A DNA stretch of 12,786 nucleotides from an uncultured Clostridia bacterium (GTDB lineage: Bacteria; Bacillota; Clostridia; Christensenellales; Aristaeellaceae). Below the pieces are notes generated by a model, which did no database searches, was not told the origin of the DNA, and saw only the letters and a program-made list of their open reading frames with translations. Shown in pieces: positions 6,944-12,786 of the stretch. The stretch is from contig CAMJXZ010000059.1 of assembly GCA_946409855.1 (NCBI GenBank), forward strand, positions 1 through 12,786, given 5' to 3'. The first letter of the stretch is position 1. Every line of letters starts with the position of its first letter. A program made the position numbers and the translations under genes.

Positions 6944-8208
6944 TCGTCTTCCTCCAGAGAATCCGTCAAATCCTGTATGTCGATCTGCGGCACGGGCGTC
7001 GGCGAAGGCGTCGGGGTCGGGGTCGGGGTGGGGCCGCTGGGCGTCGCGGTCACCGCCTCGTACACCAGGTTGGGTTCCGGGGTGTTGGTATGGAAGGTCA
7101 CGGCCAGGGTGCCCGTCGGGGTAGGCGCCGGGGAAGGCGTCGGCGTGACGGCCTCGACCGGCACCGGCGTTTCCTCGCCCACCACCTGGACGACGCCGCC
7201 GGCTTCAAAGCTGGTGTCCACGTTGTCCGCGAAGGGCGGGATGGGCCGCGCCGTCGCCAGGGGCACCAGGGTCGCCGCGGCCACCGCCTCGCTGTTCTGC
7301 GCGGTTTCGGCGTAGGAGGGAATGTAGCGGTAAATAACCACGTATTCCAGGTGCTGGAAATCCACGATGGGCTCGATCACCACGAACTGCTTGTTGTCCT
7401 CCATGCCGCGGGTGCTTTCCCGGACGGTGCCGATGGGGATGCCCTTGGGGAAAGGCATGCCGACGCCGGAGGTCACCACCGTGTCCCCCGTGCGGGGCAG
7501 GTGGTTTTCCGGCAGGTAGTACATCCGGCAGGAGGCCTCGCCGTTGACGCCGAAGGTCCCCTTGACGGACCCCTGGTCCCGGGTGGATTCCATCAGCGCG
7601 GGGATGGTCGTGTCGCTGTCGATGATGGTGGCCACCTTGCAGGTCGTGCCGGTGGTGTTGTAGGTATAGCCCACCAGACCGCCGTTGTACACCACCGCCA
7701 TGTAGTCCTCCACGCCGTCCCTGGTGCCGCGGTTCAGGTCCAGGGTGGTGAAGAAGTTGCCGGTGTCGTGGCCGATCACCGTCGCGGTGACCGGGTTCAT
7801 GTTGGAGTGGGCGCCGGCTTCCACCTGCAGGTCCTCAAAGGCCGCCAGGCGGTTTTCGTATTCCTGCGCCATGATGGCCACGTCCTGCAGCTCCTCGTAC
7901 TTCATCAGCAGCTGCTCGTATTCGTATTCCAGGTTGCTGCGGTATTTGAGGGTGCGGAAATAACCGCCCACCATATTGACCGCGCCGGTAAAAAAGCTCT
8001 GCACCGGGGTCATCACGTTGGAGATCACGGTGCCGGGCCGGCGCAGGGCAGGCACGTCGAAAAAATTGCTCAGCAGCATCACCACGATGATCAGCACCAG
8101 CAGCGACGCTCCCCCCGCCAGGAGGAGGTTGCGCATAAAGCTGTTTCGCGGCCTGTCGCCCTTTTTCTTTTTTCTGGCGTTGTTCTTTGCCTTTTCCTTT
8201 TCCGCCAA
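6940..8208 (-). CDS. mreC: MreC, rod-shape-determining periplasmic/extracellular protein with P/T-rich tail
   Basis: MreC is a single-pass membrane protein whose outer domain self-assembles and activates PBP2-RodA. The 422-residue product has a very basic cytoplasmic N-terminus (KARKKKKGDRPR-like, 4-21), one membrane helix (about 28-48), a coiled-coil (about 88-130), and the two-beta-barrel MreC core at about 138-297 (ATVIGHDTGNFFTTLDLNRG at 142-161; GDTVVTSGVGMPFPKGIPIG at 241-260). After the core comes an unusual 125-residue tail rich in Pro, Thr, Ser, Val and Ala, with TPTP repeats at about 355-406, ending in an acidic DSLEEDD. Typical MreC stops soon after the core. The start is TTG at 8208-8206 with GGAGG at 8217-8221 (8 nt spacer); the next Met is residue 25, which would remove the basic tail. 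It follows mreB by 29 nt. Confidence 0.95.
   Translation of the reverse strand: MAEKEKAKNNARKKKKGDRPRNSFMRNLLLAGGASLLVLIIVVMLLSNFFDVPALRRPGTVISNVMTPVQSFFTGAVNMVGGYFRTLKYRSNLEYEYEQLLMKYEELQDVAIMAQEYENRLAAFEDLQVEAGAHSNMNPVTATVIGHDTGNFFTTLDLNRGTRDGVEDYMAVVYNGGLVGYTYNTTGTTCKVATIIDSDTTIPALMESTRDQGSVKGTFGVNGEASCRMYYLPENHLPRTGDTVVTSGVGMPFPKGIPIGTVRESTRGMEDNKQFVVIEPIVDFQHLEYVVIYRYIPSYAETAQNSEAVAAATLVPLATARPIPPFADNVDTSFEAGGVVQVVGEETPVPVEAVTPTPSPAPTPTGTLAVTFHTNTPEPNLVYEAVTATPSGPTPTPTPTPSPTPVPQIDIQDLTDSLEEDD
6991..7146 (-). repeat. Low-complexity Pro/Thr coding repeat in the mreC tail
   Basis: Residues about 355-406 of MreC are dominated by TP and SP dipeptides, giving degenerate GTCGGG-type repeats on the + strand. 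The block is interrupted by a short non-repeat stretch (about 366-387). It is probably a flexible wall-spanning linker and, at DNA level, a slippage-prone tract. Confidence 0.8.
7013..7033 (+). other. Perfect four-tract G-quadruplex motif on the template strand of mreC
   Basis: Four runs of four G are separated by loops TC, TC and T, a textbook intramolecular G-quadruplex pattern with very short loops. It lies on the + strand, which is the template for the leftward operon, 70 nt before the mreD start. The motif itself is certain; folding in the cell is inferred. Confidence 0.7.
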
Positions 8209-8237
8209 GGAAGGTTCCTCCGTTATGATTTCAGGAA

Positions 8238-9281
8238 TTATTCATCCGCCTCGTCGTGCAGGTACGCGCTCTTGACGATCCGGTGCACCCATTCGTAGTT
8301 GTCGGTCAGCTGGCCCACCCCCAGGGCCGCGCAGGAAAGCGGGTCCTTGGCCAGGTATACGGTGATGCCGAGCTCGGTGGCGATGTACTGGTCCAGCCCG
8401 AACAGCAGGGACCCGCCCCCCGTCAGATGGATCCCGCCCCGGACGATGTCGCTGCACAGTTCCGGCGGGGTCTTTTCCAGCACGAACTGGATCGCCGAAA
8501 GGATCGCGTCGCAGGTGGGCTTGAGGGCCTCGTACACCTTGGAGGCGGAAATTTCCGCCGTCTGGGGCAGGTTGGTGATCAGGTCCCGCCCGCGAATCAG
8601 GGCCTTTCGGTCCTCCTTGAGGGGGAGGGCGGCGCCCATGTCGATCTTGATCTCTTCCGCGGTCCGGTCGCCGATCAGCATGTTGAAATCCCGCTTGATG
8701 TAGGCGGCCACCGCCTCGTCCATCTTGGACCCGCCGATGCGGACCGAGCGGGAGACCACGATGCCGCCCAGGGAGATGACCGCGGCCTCGGTGGTGCCGC
8801 CGCCGATGTCCACCACCATGCTGCCCACCGGGTCGAATACCGGCAGCCCGCACCCGAGCGCGGCCGCGAAGGGCTTTTCCAGAAGGGTCAGCCCGTTTTT
8901 GCGGATGCCGGAATACAGCGCCGCCTGCCGGACGGCGCGCCGCTCGATGGGCGACATGCGGCAGGGGATCGTGACCACCGCCCGGGGCTTGACCAGGCGG
9001 GAGACCCCGATGGCTTTGCGGATAAAATACTGCAGCATGTATTCCGTCATTTCAAAATCACGGATCATGCCGTCGGACATCGGCTGGACGGCCGTCAGCT
9101 CCCCGCCGGTCCTGCCCAGCAGGGTCCTGGCGTCCTCGCCGATGGCGCGGACGGCGTGCTTGGCGGTCTTGTCCACCACCAGCACGGTCGGCTCGTTGAT
9201 GACGATCCCTTTCTTCCGGACATGCACCAGCGTATTGGAGGTCCCCAGATCAATCCCGATATCAGGTGCGATAATGGCCAT
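8238..9281 (-). CDS. mreB: MreB, actin-like shape-determining protein with an altered catalytic site
   Basis: MreB forms membrane-bound antiparallel filaments that orient the elongasome. The 347-residue protein matches the family length and keeps the phosphate 1 loop (DIGIDLGTSNT, 7-17), phosphate 2 loop (VVDIGGGTTEAAVIS, 156-170) and the adenosine motif (LTGGGSLL, 286-293). Two conserved positions differ. The segment that reads IEEPMAAAIG in E. coli is LEKPFAAALG here, so Lys136 occupies the place of catalytic Glu143. GGD is GGS, with Ser185 at the place of Asp192. It could therefore be a hydrolysis-impaired MreB or an Mbl/MreBH-type paralogue. The start is ATG at 9281; the ribosome-binding site is weak (GATGAAGATG upstream, no GGAGG), and an in-frame stop just upstream rules out an earlier start. 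It sits 23 nt after maf and 29 nt before mreC. Confidence 0.96.
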   Translation of the reverse strand: MAIIAPDIGIDLGTSNTLVHVRKKGIVINEPTVLVVDKTAKHAVRAIGEDARTLLGRTGGELTAVQPMSDGMIRDFEMTEYMLQYFIRKAIGVSRLVKPRAVVTIPCRMSPIERRAVRQAALYSGIRKNGLTLLEKPFAAALGCGLPVFDPVGSMVVDIGGGTTEAAVISLGGIVVSRSVRIGGSKMDEAVAAYIKRDFNMLIGDRTAEEIKIDMGAALPLKEDRKALIRGRDLITNLPQTAEISASKVYEALKPTCDAILSAIQFVLEKTPPELCSDIVRGGIHLTGGGSLLFGLDQYIATELGITVYLAKDPLSCAALGVGQLTDNYEWVHRIVKSAYLHDEADE

Positions 9282-9304
9282 ATATCATCTTCATCCCATC
9301 TATG

Positions 9305-9871
9305 TCAAAGGTTGTAATCAGCCTGTATAAGCAAGTCGCGGACCACGCTCTGCGGCAGCCCGATCACATTGGAAAAGCTGCCCTCAATCCGGTCGATCCA
9401 CATCCCGGCCATGCCCTGGATGGCATAGGCGCCGGCTTTGTCAAAGGGCTCGCCGGAGAGGATATACCGTTCGATCTCCTCCTCCCGGACGGACACAAAA
9501 TGCACCCTCGTGCGGCCCAGGGAAGTCAGCGTCTTTTCCGGGGTCAGCAGCGCCACGCCCGTAAACACCTCGTGCCAGCGGCCGGAAAGGGCGGAAAGCA
9601 TCCGCCTGGCGTCGTCCCTGTCCCGGGGCTTCCCGAACACCTGTCCGTCCAGGCACACCACCGTATCCGCCCCCAGGATGAACCGTTCCGGAAACCGCGC
9701 CCGGACCGCCCGGGCCTTGCCCAGGGCGTTGCCCAGCACGACGCGCTGCGGATCCCCCTGCTCCGTTTCCTCAAGATCCGCCTCCATCACTTCAAAGGGA
9801 ACGCCCATCCGTTCCAGCAGTTCTTTGCGCCTGGGCGATTTGGATGCCAGGATCAGCGCTTCGCGGTGCAA
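9305..9871 (-). CDS. maf: Maf-family nucleoside triphosphate pyrophosphatase (probable dTTP/UTP type)
   Basis: Maf proteins hydrolyse canonical or modified nucleoside triphosphates to the monophosphate and pyrophosphate, and in Bacillota the gene often leads the mre cluster. The 188-residue protein has the full signature: LASKSPRRKELL (8-19), the catalytic GADTVV (67-72, Asp69), GKP (80-82) and GEPFDKAGAYAIQG (140-153) ending in NVIGLP (168-173). The Lys82 and Gln152 positions resemble the pyrimidine-specific YhdE group, so dTTP/UTP is the likely substrate (family inference). The start is TTG at 9871-9869, fixed by GGAGGAGGG at 9878-9886 with a 6 nt spacer. It is the first gene behind the promoter at 9935-9964 and is followed by mreB after 23 nt. 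Maf can arrest septation when overproduced in B. subtilis, which fits its place in a shape/division operon. Confidence 0.95.
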   Translation of the reverse strand: MHREALILASKSPRRKELLERMGVPFEVMEADLEETEQGDPQRVVLGNALGKARAVRARFPERFILGADTVVCLDGQVFGKPRDRDDARRMLSALSGRWHEVFTGVALLTPEKTLTSLGRTRVHFVSVREEEIERYILSGEPFDKAGAYAIQGMAGMWIDRIEGSFSNVIGLPQSVVRDLLIQADYNL

Positions 9872-9877
9872 GAAAAA

Positions 9878-9886
9878 CCCTCCTCC
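9878..9886 (-). promoter_or_regulatory. Shine-Dalgarno of maf supporting a TTG start
   Basis: GGAGGAGGG with a 6 nt spacer precedes TTG at 9871. No ATG lies near it in frame, so TTG is the start. Confidence 0.8.
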
Positions 9887-9891
9887 GGTGT

Positions 9892-9920
9892 GAAAAGCGC
9901 AGGCACAAGCCTGCGTTTTC
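9892..9920 (-). other. Stem-loop in the 5' leader of the maf operon
   Basis: CGCAGGC (9898-9904) and GCCTGCG (9909-9915) form a seven-pair stem with a four-base loop. On the minus-strand RNA it can be extended by GAAAA pairing with UUUUC around one bulged C. It lies roughly 10 nt after the predicted start of transcription and ends just before the maf Shine-Dalgarno. It may stabilise the mRNA 5' end. Because the stem is followed by UUUUC, a weak attenuator is also possible. Confidence 0.5.
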
Positions 9921-9934
9921 AGCTGCCAACTGCA

Positions 9935-9964
9935 ATTATACCATATACCTGCCCCCGGCGTACA
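9935..9964 (-). promoter_or_regulatory. Sigma-A-type extended -10 promoter of the maf-mre operon
   Basis: On the minus strand, TATAAT (9940-9935) matches the -10 consensus exactly and is preceded by TGG, giving the extended -10 form. A weak -35 (TGTACG, 9964-9959, three of six matches) lies 18 nt upstream, and beyond it is an A/T-rich stretch (about 9970-9990) resembling an UP element. Transcription would begin near 9927-9931. This is the only clear promoter in the window and should drive maf through to the secreted-protein gene. Confidence 0.7.
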
Positions 9965-10075
9965 GAGACAGGAAGAGATTTAACAAATATAACGGACCCG
10001 TTTCCGTCGCCTGAGGAGCCGCCTCAGAAAAACCGCAGAAACCACGGCTGACGGCAGGCCTGCGATCATATGCCG

Positions 10076-10108
10076 CTGCCGGAGCAGAAGTATGCGCTTC
10101 TGCGGCAG
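10076..10108 (-). other. Bulged hairpin downstream of mnmA
   Basis: GCAGAAG (10084-10090) pairs with CTTCTGC (10097-10103) across a six-base loop, and CTGCC (10076-10080) pairs with GGCAG (10104-10108) past a three-base bulge. It begins 15 nt after the mnmA stop. With no U-run it may protect the 3' end or help a factor-dependent stop rather than act as an intrinsic terminator. Confidence 0.5.
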
Positions 10109-10122
10109 GCCCTGCGCCCGGC

Positions 10123-11187
10123 TCACCGGATCAGTTCGTCGATGATCCCGCCGCCCAGGCAGCGCTCCCCGTCGTAGAGGACGGCGCTCTGGCCGGGCGT
10201 CACGGCGCGCTGGCGCTCCTCAAAGGCAAAGCGCAGCGTTTCCCCGTCGTACACCACCCGGCAGCGCTGGTCCGGCTGGCGGTAGCGGAACTTGGCCGTG
10301 AGCGCAACCTCCGTGTTTATCGGCAGCGCGTCCTCCACGAAGGTCACCTCCGAGCAGACGCAGCCGGCGGTGTAGAGGCGCTCGTCGTCCTCCCCCTGCA
10401 CCACGATCAGGCGGTTATTCCGGAGGTCCTTGTCCACGACGAAGAACCGCCGGCCGTCTCCCCGGCCGCCGATGCCCAGGCCCCGGCGCTGGCCCAGGGT
10501 GTAATACATGAGCCCGATATGCCTGCCGATCACTTCCCCGTCCGGCGTCACCATGTCGCCGGGGCAGGCGGGCAGGTACTGGGAAAGGAACTTGCGGAAG
10601 TTCCTCTCGCCGATAAAGCAGATGCCGGTGGAATCCTTCTTGCCGCTGACCGGCAAGCCCTCCTTTTCGGCCAGCGCCCGGACCTCCGCCTTGGTCATCC
10701 CGCCCACGGGGAAAAGGGATTTGCGCAGCTGCGCCGCGTGCAGCATGTAGAGAAAATAGCTCTGGTCCTTGTTCGGGTCGGCGCCGCGCAGCAGCGCGCC
10801 TTCCCCGTCCGTGCGCACAAAGTGGCCGGTGGCGATCTTTTCCGCCTCCAGCTGAAGCGCGTACTCCAGGAAGGCTTTGAACTTGATTTCCCGGTTGCAC
10901 AGCACGTCCGGGTTCGGGGTGCGCCCGGCCCGGTATTCCTTCAGGAACAGCGAAAACACGCGGTCCATGTATTCCTTTGTGAAATTGACCGCGTAATAGG
11001 GGATCCCGATCAGGTCGCAGACCTGCTGGACGTCCCGCCAGTCGCTCTCCGCGGTGCAGACGTCCGTATCGTCCTTCTCTTCCCAGTTTTTCATGAATAC
11101 GCCGACCACGTCATAGCCCTGCCGCTTGAGCAGCAGCGCCGCCACCGAGGAATCGACCCCGCCGGACATGCCCACCACGACCCGCAT
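10123..11187 (-). CDS. mnmA: MnmA, tRNA-specific 2-thiouridylase
   Basis: MnmA activates U34 of tRNA-Lys, -Glu and -Gln by adenylation and inserts sulfur from a persulfide relay, forming the 2-thiouridine needed for accurate decoding. The 354-residue protein matches the usual length. It has the PP-loop SGGVDSS (8-14), the tRNA-binding TPNPDVLCNREIKF (90-103) with catalytic Cys97, GHF (121-123), DQSYFL (141-146), and DSTGICFIGERNF (185-197) with the second catalytic Cys190, then the LGQRRGLGIGG block (231-241) and the C-terminal beta-barrel. All key residues are present. The ATG at 11187 shares its A with the TGA of the upstream HAD-kinase gene (TGATG), so the two are probably translationally coupled. 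An AAAAGGGG stretch before it is a modest ribosome-binding site. It is the last gene of its unit. Confidence 0.97.
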   Translation of the reverse strand: MRVVVGMSGGVDSSVAALLLKRQGYDVVGVFMKNWEEKDDTDVCTAESDWRDVQQVCDLIGIPYYAVNFTKEYMDRVFSLFLKEYRAGRTPNPDVLCNREIKFKAFLEYALQLEAEKIATGHFVRTDGEGALLRGADPNKDQSYFLYMLHAAQLRKSLFPVGGMTKAEVRALAEKEGLPVSGKKDSTGICFIGERNFRKFLSQYLPACPGDMVTPDGEVIGRHIGLMYYTLGQRRGLGIGGRGDGRRFFVVDKDLRNNRLIVVQGEDDERLYTAGCVCSEVTFVEDALPINTEVALTAKFRYRQPDQRCRVVYDGETLRFAFEERQRAVTPGQSAVLYDGERCLGGGIIDELIR

Positions 11188-12464
11188 CAGATCAGCCCCT
11201 TTTCAGACAGGAATGCCGGAAGCCTGTTTCTCAGCTCCTCGGAGACCTCTTCTTTGGACTTTTTCCCGTCCAGCACCAGATACCGGTCCTCAAAGCGCGC
11301 CGCCAGCTGTTCAAAGGCCTGCTCGGTCCTCGTAAAGAACGCGGCGTCCGCCTGCTCCATCCGGTCGGGCGCGGAGGCGGAATACCTGCGCTTGAGCGAC
11401 GTCTCGTGGTCGATGCGGAAATAGACCGTCGCGTCGGGCCAGAAGCGCCCCACGCCGGCTTCGTTGTACTGGTAAATCGTTTCCACGCCCAGCTCCCGGC
11501 CGCCGCCCTGATAGGCCAGGGAGGAATCGGCGAACCGGTCGCAGATCACCGCCCTGCCCTGCGCAAGCGCCGGGGCGATCACGTCGTGCACGTGCTGGGC
11601 CCGGGAAGCGGCGTACAGAAGCGCTTCCGCGGTGGCCGTCATCTCGCTGTGGCGGACGGACAGAAGCAGCGACCGGATCTCCTCCGAGATCGGGCAGCCG
11701 CCCGGCTCCCGGGTCAGGACCGTTTCAAAGCCCAGGTCTTCCATGAGCGTTCTGATCACGTCCCGCTGGGTCGTCTTGCCGCAGCCGTCCAGCCCTTCCA
11801 GGGAAATGAACACCCCCCGGTCCGCCGGCACCTGCCCCAGCAGGATCCGGCTCAGCTCCTCCACCGTGTCCGCCGTGCGGGTGGCCCTGCTCAGCTGCTC
11901 CTCCGTCCAGGCGCCGTACCCGTACTGAACGGCAATGCTGTCCGCCCCGGTATCCAGAGCGGCCTGCACGTCCCCGAAGGTATCCCCGATCATCACGGTG
12001 TCCCGGGTATCCGGGCAGAGGGATTTGAGCAGCCTGCCCTTATCCGCCTCCAGTTCCTTGGGAGAAGGCGCGGCGATGCCGTCCAGATACGGATAGAGCC
12101 CGAAGTACCGGAGCACCCGCTCCGCGGACTCAGCGGATTTCCCGGTGGCCACATACACCCTGCACCCCCGGTTCTTCAGCTCCCTGAGCAGCGGGCGGAT
12201 GCCCGGATAGACCCGGTTTTCCCGCCAGCCGACCGGCACATACCTTTCCCGGAACAGGCGCAGCCCTTCCGCCGCTTCCGCTTCCGTCATCCCGCAGAAG
12301 GCGCGGAAGCTGCCGGTAAGCGGCGGGCCGATAAACCGGCGCAGCGTCTCCACGGGCGGCACAGGCTTCCCCATCTTTTCCAGCGCGCAGCGGACGCTGG
12401 TCAGGATCCCCCTGCCGGAATCCGTCAGCGTCCCGTCCAGATCAAACACAAAGTTCCGATACAT
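11187..12464 (-). CDS. tmk: Fusion of a HAD-superfamily phosphatase (N-terminal) and thymidylate kinase (C-terminal)
   Basis: One 425-residue ORF contains two complete enzymes. Residues 1-211 are a HAD hydrolase of the PpaX/Gph/5'-nucleotidase type: motif I FDLDGTLTDSG (7-17, Asp8 and Asp10), motif II VATGKS (105-110, Thr107), a motif III lysine (Lys142 likely) and motif IV MIGDTFGDV (158-166, Asp161 and Asp165). Residues 216-425 are a full-length dTMP kinase: EGLDGCGKTT P-loop (223-232), TREPGG (251-256), CDRF (308-311), SSLAYQGGGRE (314-324) and a LID with APDRMEQ (365-371). The kinase makes dTDP for DNA synthesis; the phosphatase substrate is unknown. ATG at 12464 has AGGAG 8 nt upstream. 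A GTG at 11813 could in principle start a separate kinase, but it lacks a spaced ribosome-binding site. It overlaps mnmA by one base. Confidence 0.93.
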   Translation of the reverse strand: MYRNFVFDLDGTLTDSGRGILTSVRCALEKMGKPVPPVETLRRFIGPPLTGSFRAFCGMTEAEAAEGLRLFRERYVPVGWRENRVYPGIRPLLRELKNRGCRVYVATGKSAESAERVLRYFGLYPYLDGIAAPSPKELEADKGRLLKSLCPDTRDTVMIGDTFGDVQAALDTGADSIAVQYGYGAWTEEQLSRATRTADTVEELSRILLGQVPADRGVFISLEGLDGCGKTTQRDVIRTLMEDLGFETVLTREPGGCPISEEIRSLLLSVRHSEMTATAEALLYAASRAQHVHDVIAPALAQGRAVICDRFADSSLAYQGGGRELGVETIYQYNEAGVGRFWPDATVYFRIDHETSLKRRYSASAPDRMEQADAAFFTRTEQAFEQLAARFEDRYLVLDGKKSKEEVSEELRNRLPAFLSEKGLI

Positions 12465-12524
12465 TCAAAACTCTCCTGCGGTTTTATCAGAGAATGGTAT
12501 TGCAGGCCTGTTCCGGGCCGGTCC

Positions 12525-12786
12525 TCACGGGTTTCCGTAGCGGTACAGAAGGTAGGCGCGGATCTCCTTTTCGATCCAGTATTCCGTCTCCATCCGCCTC
12601 AGGGGGGACAGAAGCTCCCGGAGCGCCAGGTACATGGGCGCCCCGTCCTCCTGGCCGAACCAGAGGTCCGCAAAGCAATAATCAAACGCGCCGTCCGAAA
12701 GCCCGGCGCAATAGTCCAGCGCGTCCGCCTCTACCACCCGGATCTTGTCCGGATGCGGGAACCTTGGCAGCAGATGCTCCCGGAAC
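12525..12786 (-). CDS. C-terminal part of a Rossmann-fold methyltransferase/spermidine synthase-like protein (partial)
   Basis: Only the last 86 residues are in the window; the frame stays open to the edge, so the gene begins beyond it. The visible part (KIRVVEADALDY, then FDYCFADLW, then DGAPMYLALRE) resembles the second half of a class I SAM-dependent methyltransferase or spermidine synthase-like fold: an acidic strand carrying the ADA segment, then a hydrophobic strand ending in DLW. No catalytic residues can be assigned from this fragment. A GTG at 12737 should not be taken as the start, because family-like sequence continues upstream of it. It ends 60 nt before the HAD-kinase gene, in the same direction and probably the same transcript. 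The name is tentative. Confidence 0.7.
   Translation of the reverse strand, partial: FREHLLPRFPHPDKIRVVEADALDYCAGLSDGAFDYCFADLWFGQEDGAPMYLALRELLSPLRRMETEYWIEKEIRAYLLYRYGNP

Larger units (their letters stand above)
9872..10122. other. Intergenic region between mnmA and maf with several inverted repeats
   Basis: This 251-bp spacer separates two transcription units. Besides the promoter and leader hairpin it holds CTGAGG/CCTCAG (10011-10027), the perfect palindrome GCAGGCCTGC (10054-10063), and a 12-pair bulged hairpin (10076-10108) right behind mnmA. None has a good U-run on the minus strand, so no canonical mnmA terminator is visible. A short dyad (ACGGA/TCCGT, near 9990-10007) followed by a U-rich stretch is the best terminator-like candidate. 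No coding sequence is supported. Confidence 0.6.

Noticed and set aside
7090..8298. 402-codon open frame on the + strand opposite mreC.
   Set aside because: His/Gly/Arg-rich antisense product without homology features; mreC fully explains this stretch.
10011..10027. CTGAGG/CCTCAG hairpin as an intrinsic terminator for mnmA.
   Set aside because: On the minus strand the run of T precedes the stem rather than following it, so it does not fit a terminator for leftward transcription.
12487..12678. 63-codon minus-strand frame overlapping the end of the methyltransferase-like gene.
   Set aside because: It is another frame of the partial gene, whose own frame has coherent fold-like sequence and stays open to the window edge.

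Overview
All recognisable genes lie on the minus strand, so transcription runs from high to low coordinates. The DNA is GC-rich. The gene order maf-mreB-mreC-mreD-PBP2-minD-rodA is the classic shape/division cluster of Bacillota. The P/T-rich extracytoplasmic tail, the small secreted Ig-like protein and the frequent TTG starts fit a high-GC, probably uncultured gut- or rumen-type Clostridia (Christensenellales-like is a guess). No rRNA, tRNA, CRISPR array, transposon or phage gene was seen.

Right-hand block (12786-10123): the 3' end of a Rossmann-fold, probably SAM-dependent methyltransferase-like gene, then one ORF joining a complete HAD phosphatase to a complete thymidylate kinase, then mnmA (tRNA 2-thiouridylase). 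The kinase ORF and mnmA share one base (TGATG).

Spacer (10122-9872, 251 bp): several inverted repeats behind mnmA, then a consensus extended -10 promoter (TG-N-TATAAT) firing leftward. A hairpin lies in the short leader of maf.

Left-hand block (9871-45): one compact, probably single operon of eight genes: maf (nucleotide pyrophosphatase), mreB, mreC, mreD, a class B PBP2, minD, rodA and a secreted Ig/OB-like protein of unknown function. Together they encode most of the elongasome: the MreB scaffold, the MreC/MreD connector, the RodA glycosyltransferase and the PBP2 transpeptidase. minC and minE, usual neighbours of minD, are missing here.

Points that stand out: (1) MreB has lysine where actin-like MreB has its catalytic glutamate; (2) several Rod-complex parts carry added segments (a P/T-rich MreC tail, a basic MreD loop, a helical insertion in the PBP2 transpeptidase domain); (3) MinD has no obvious C-terminal membrane-targeting helix; (4) five of the eight operon genes start with TTG, two of them in TTGA stop/start overlaps; (5) HAD-thymidylate kinase fusion; (6) a perfect four-tract G-quadruplex motif on the template strand near the end of mreC. 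No wholly new system is evident. The most unusual content is an atypical version of the rod-shape machinery.
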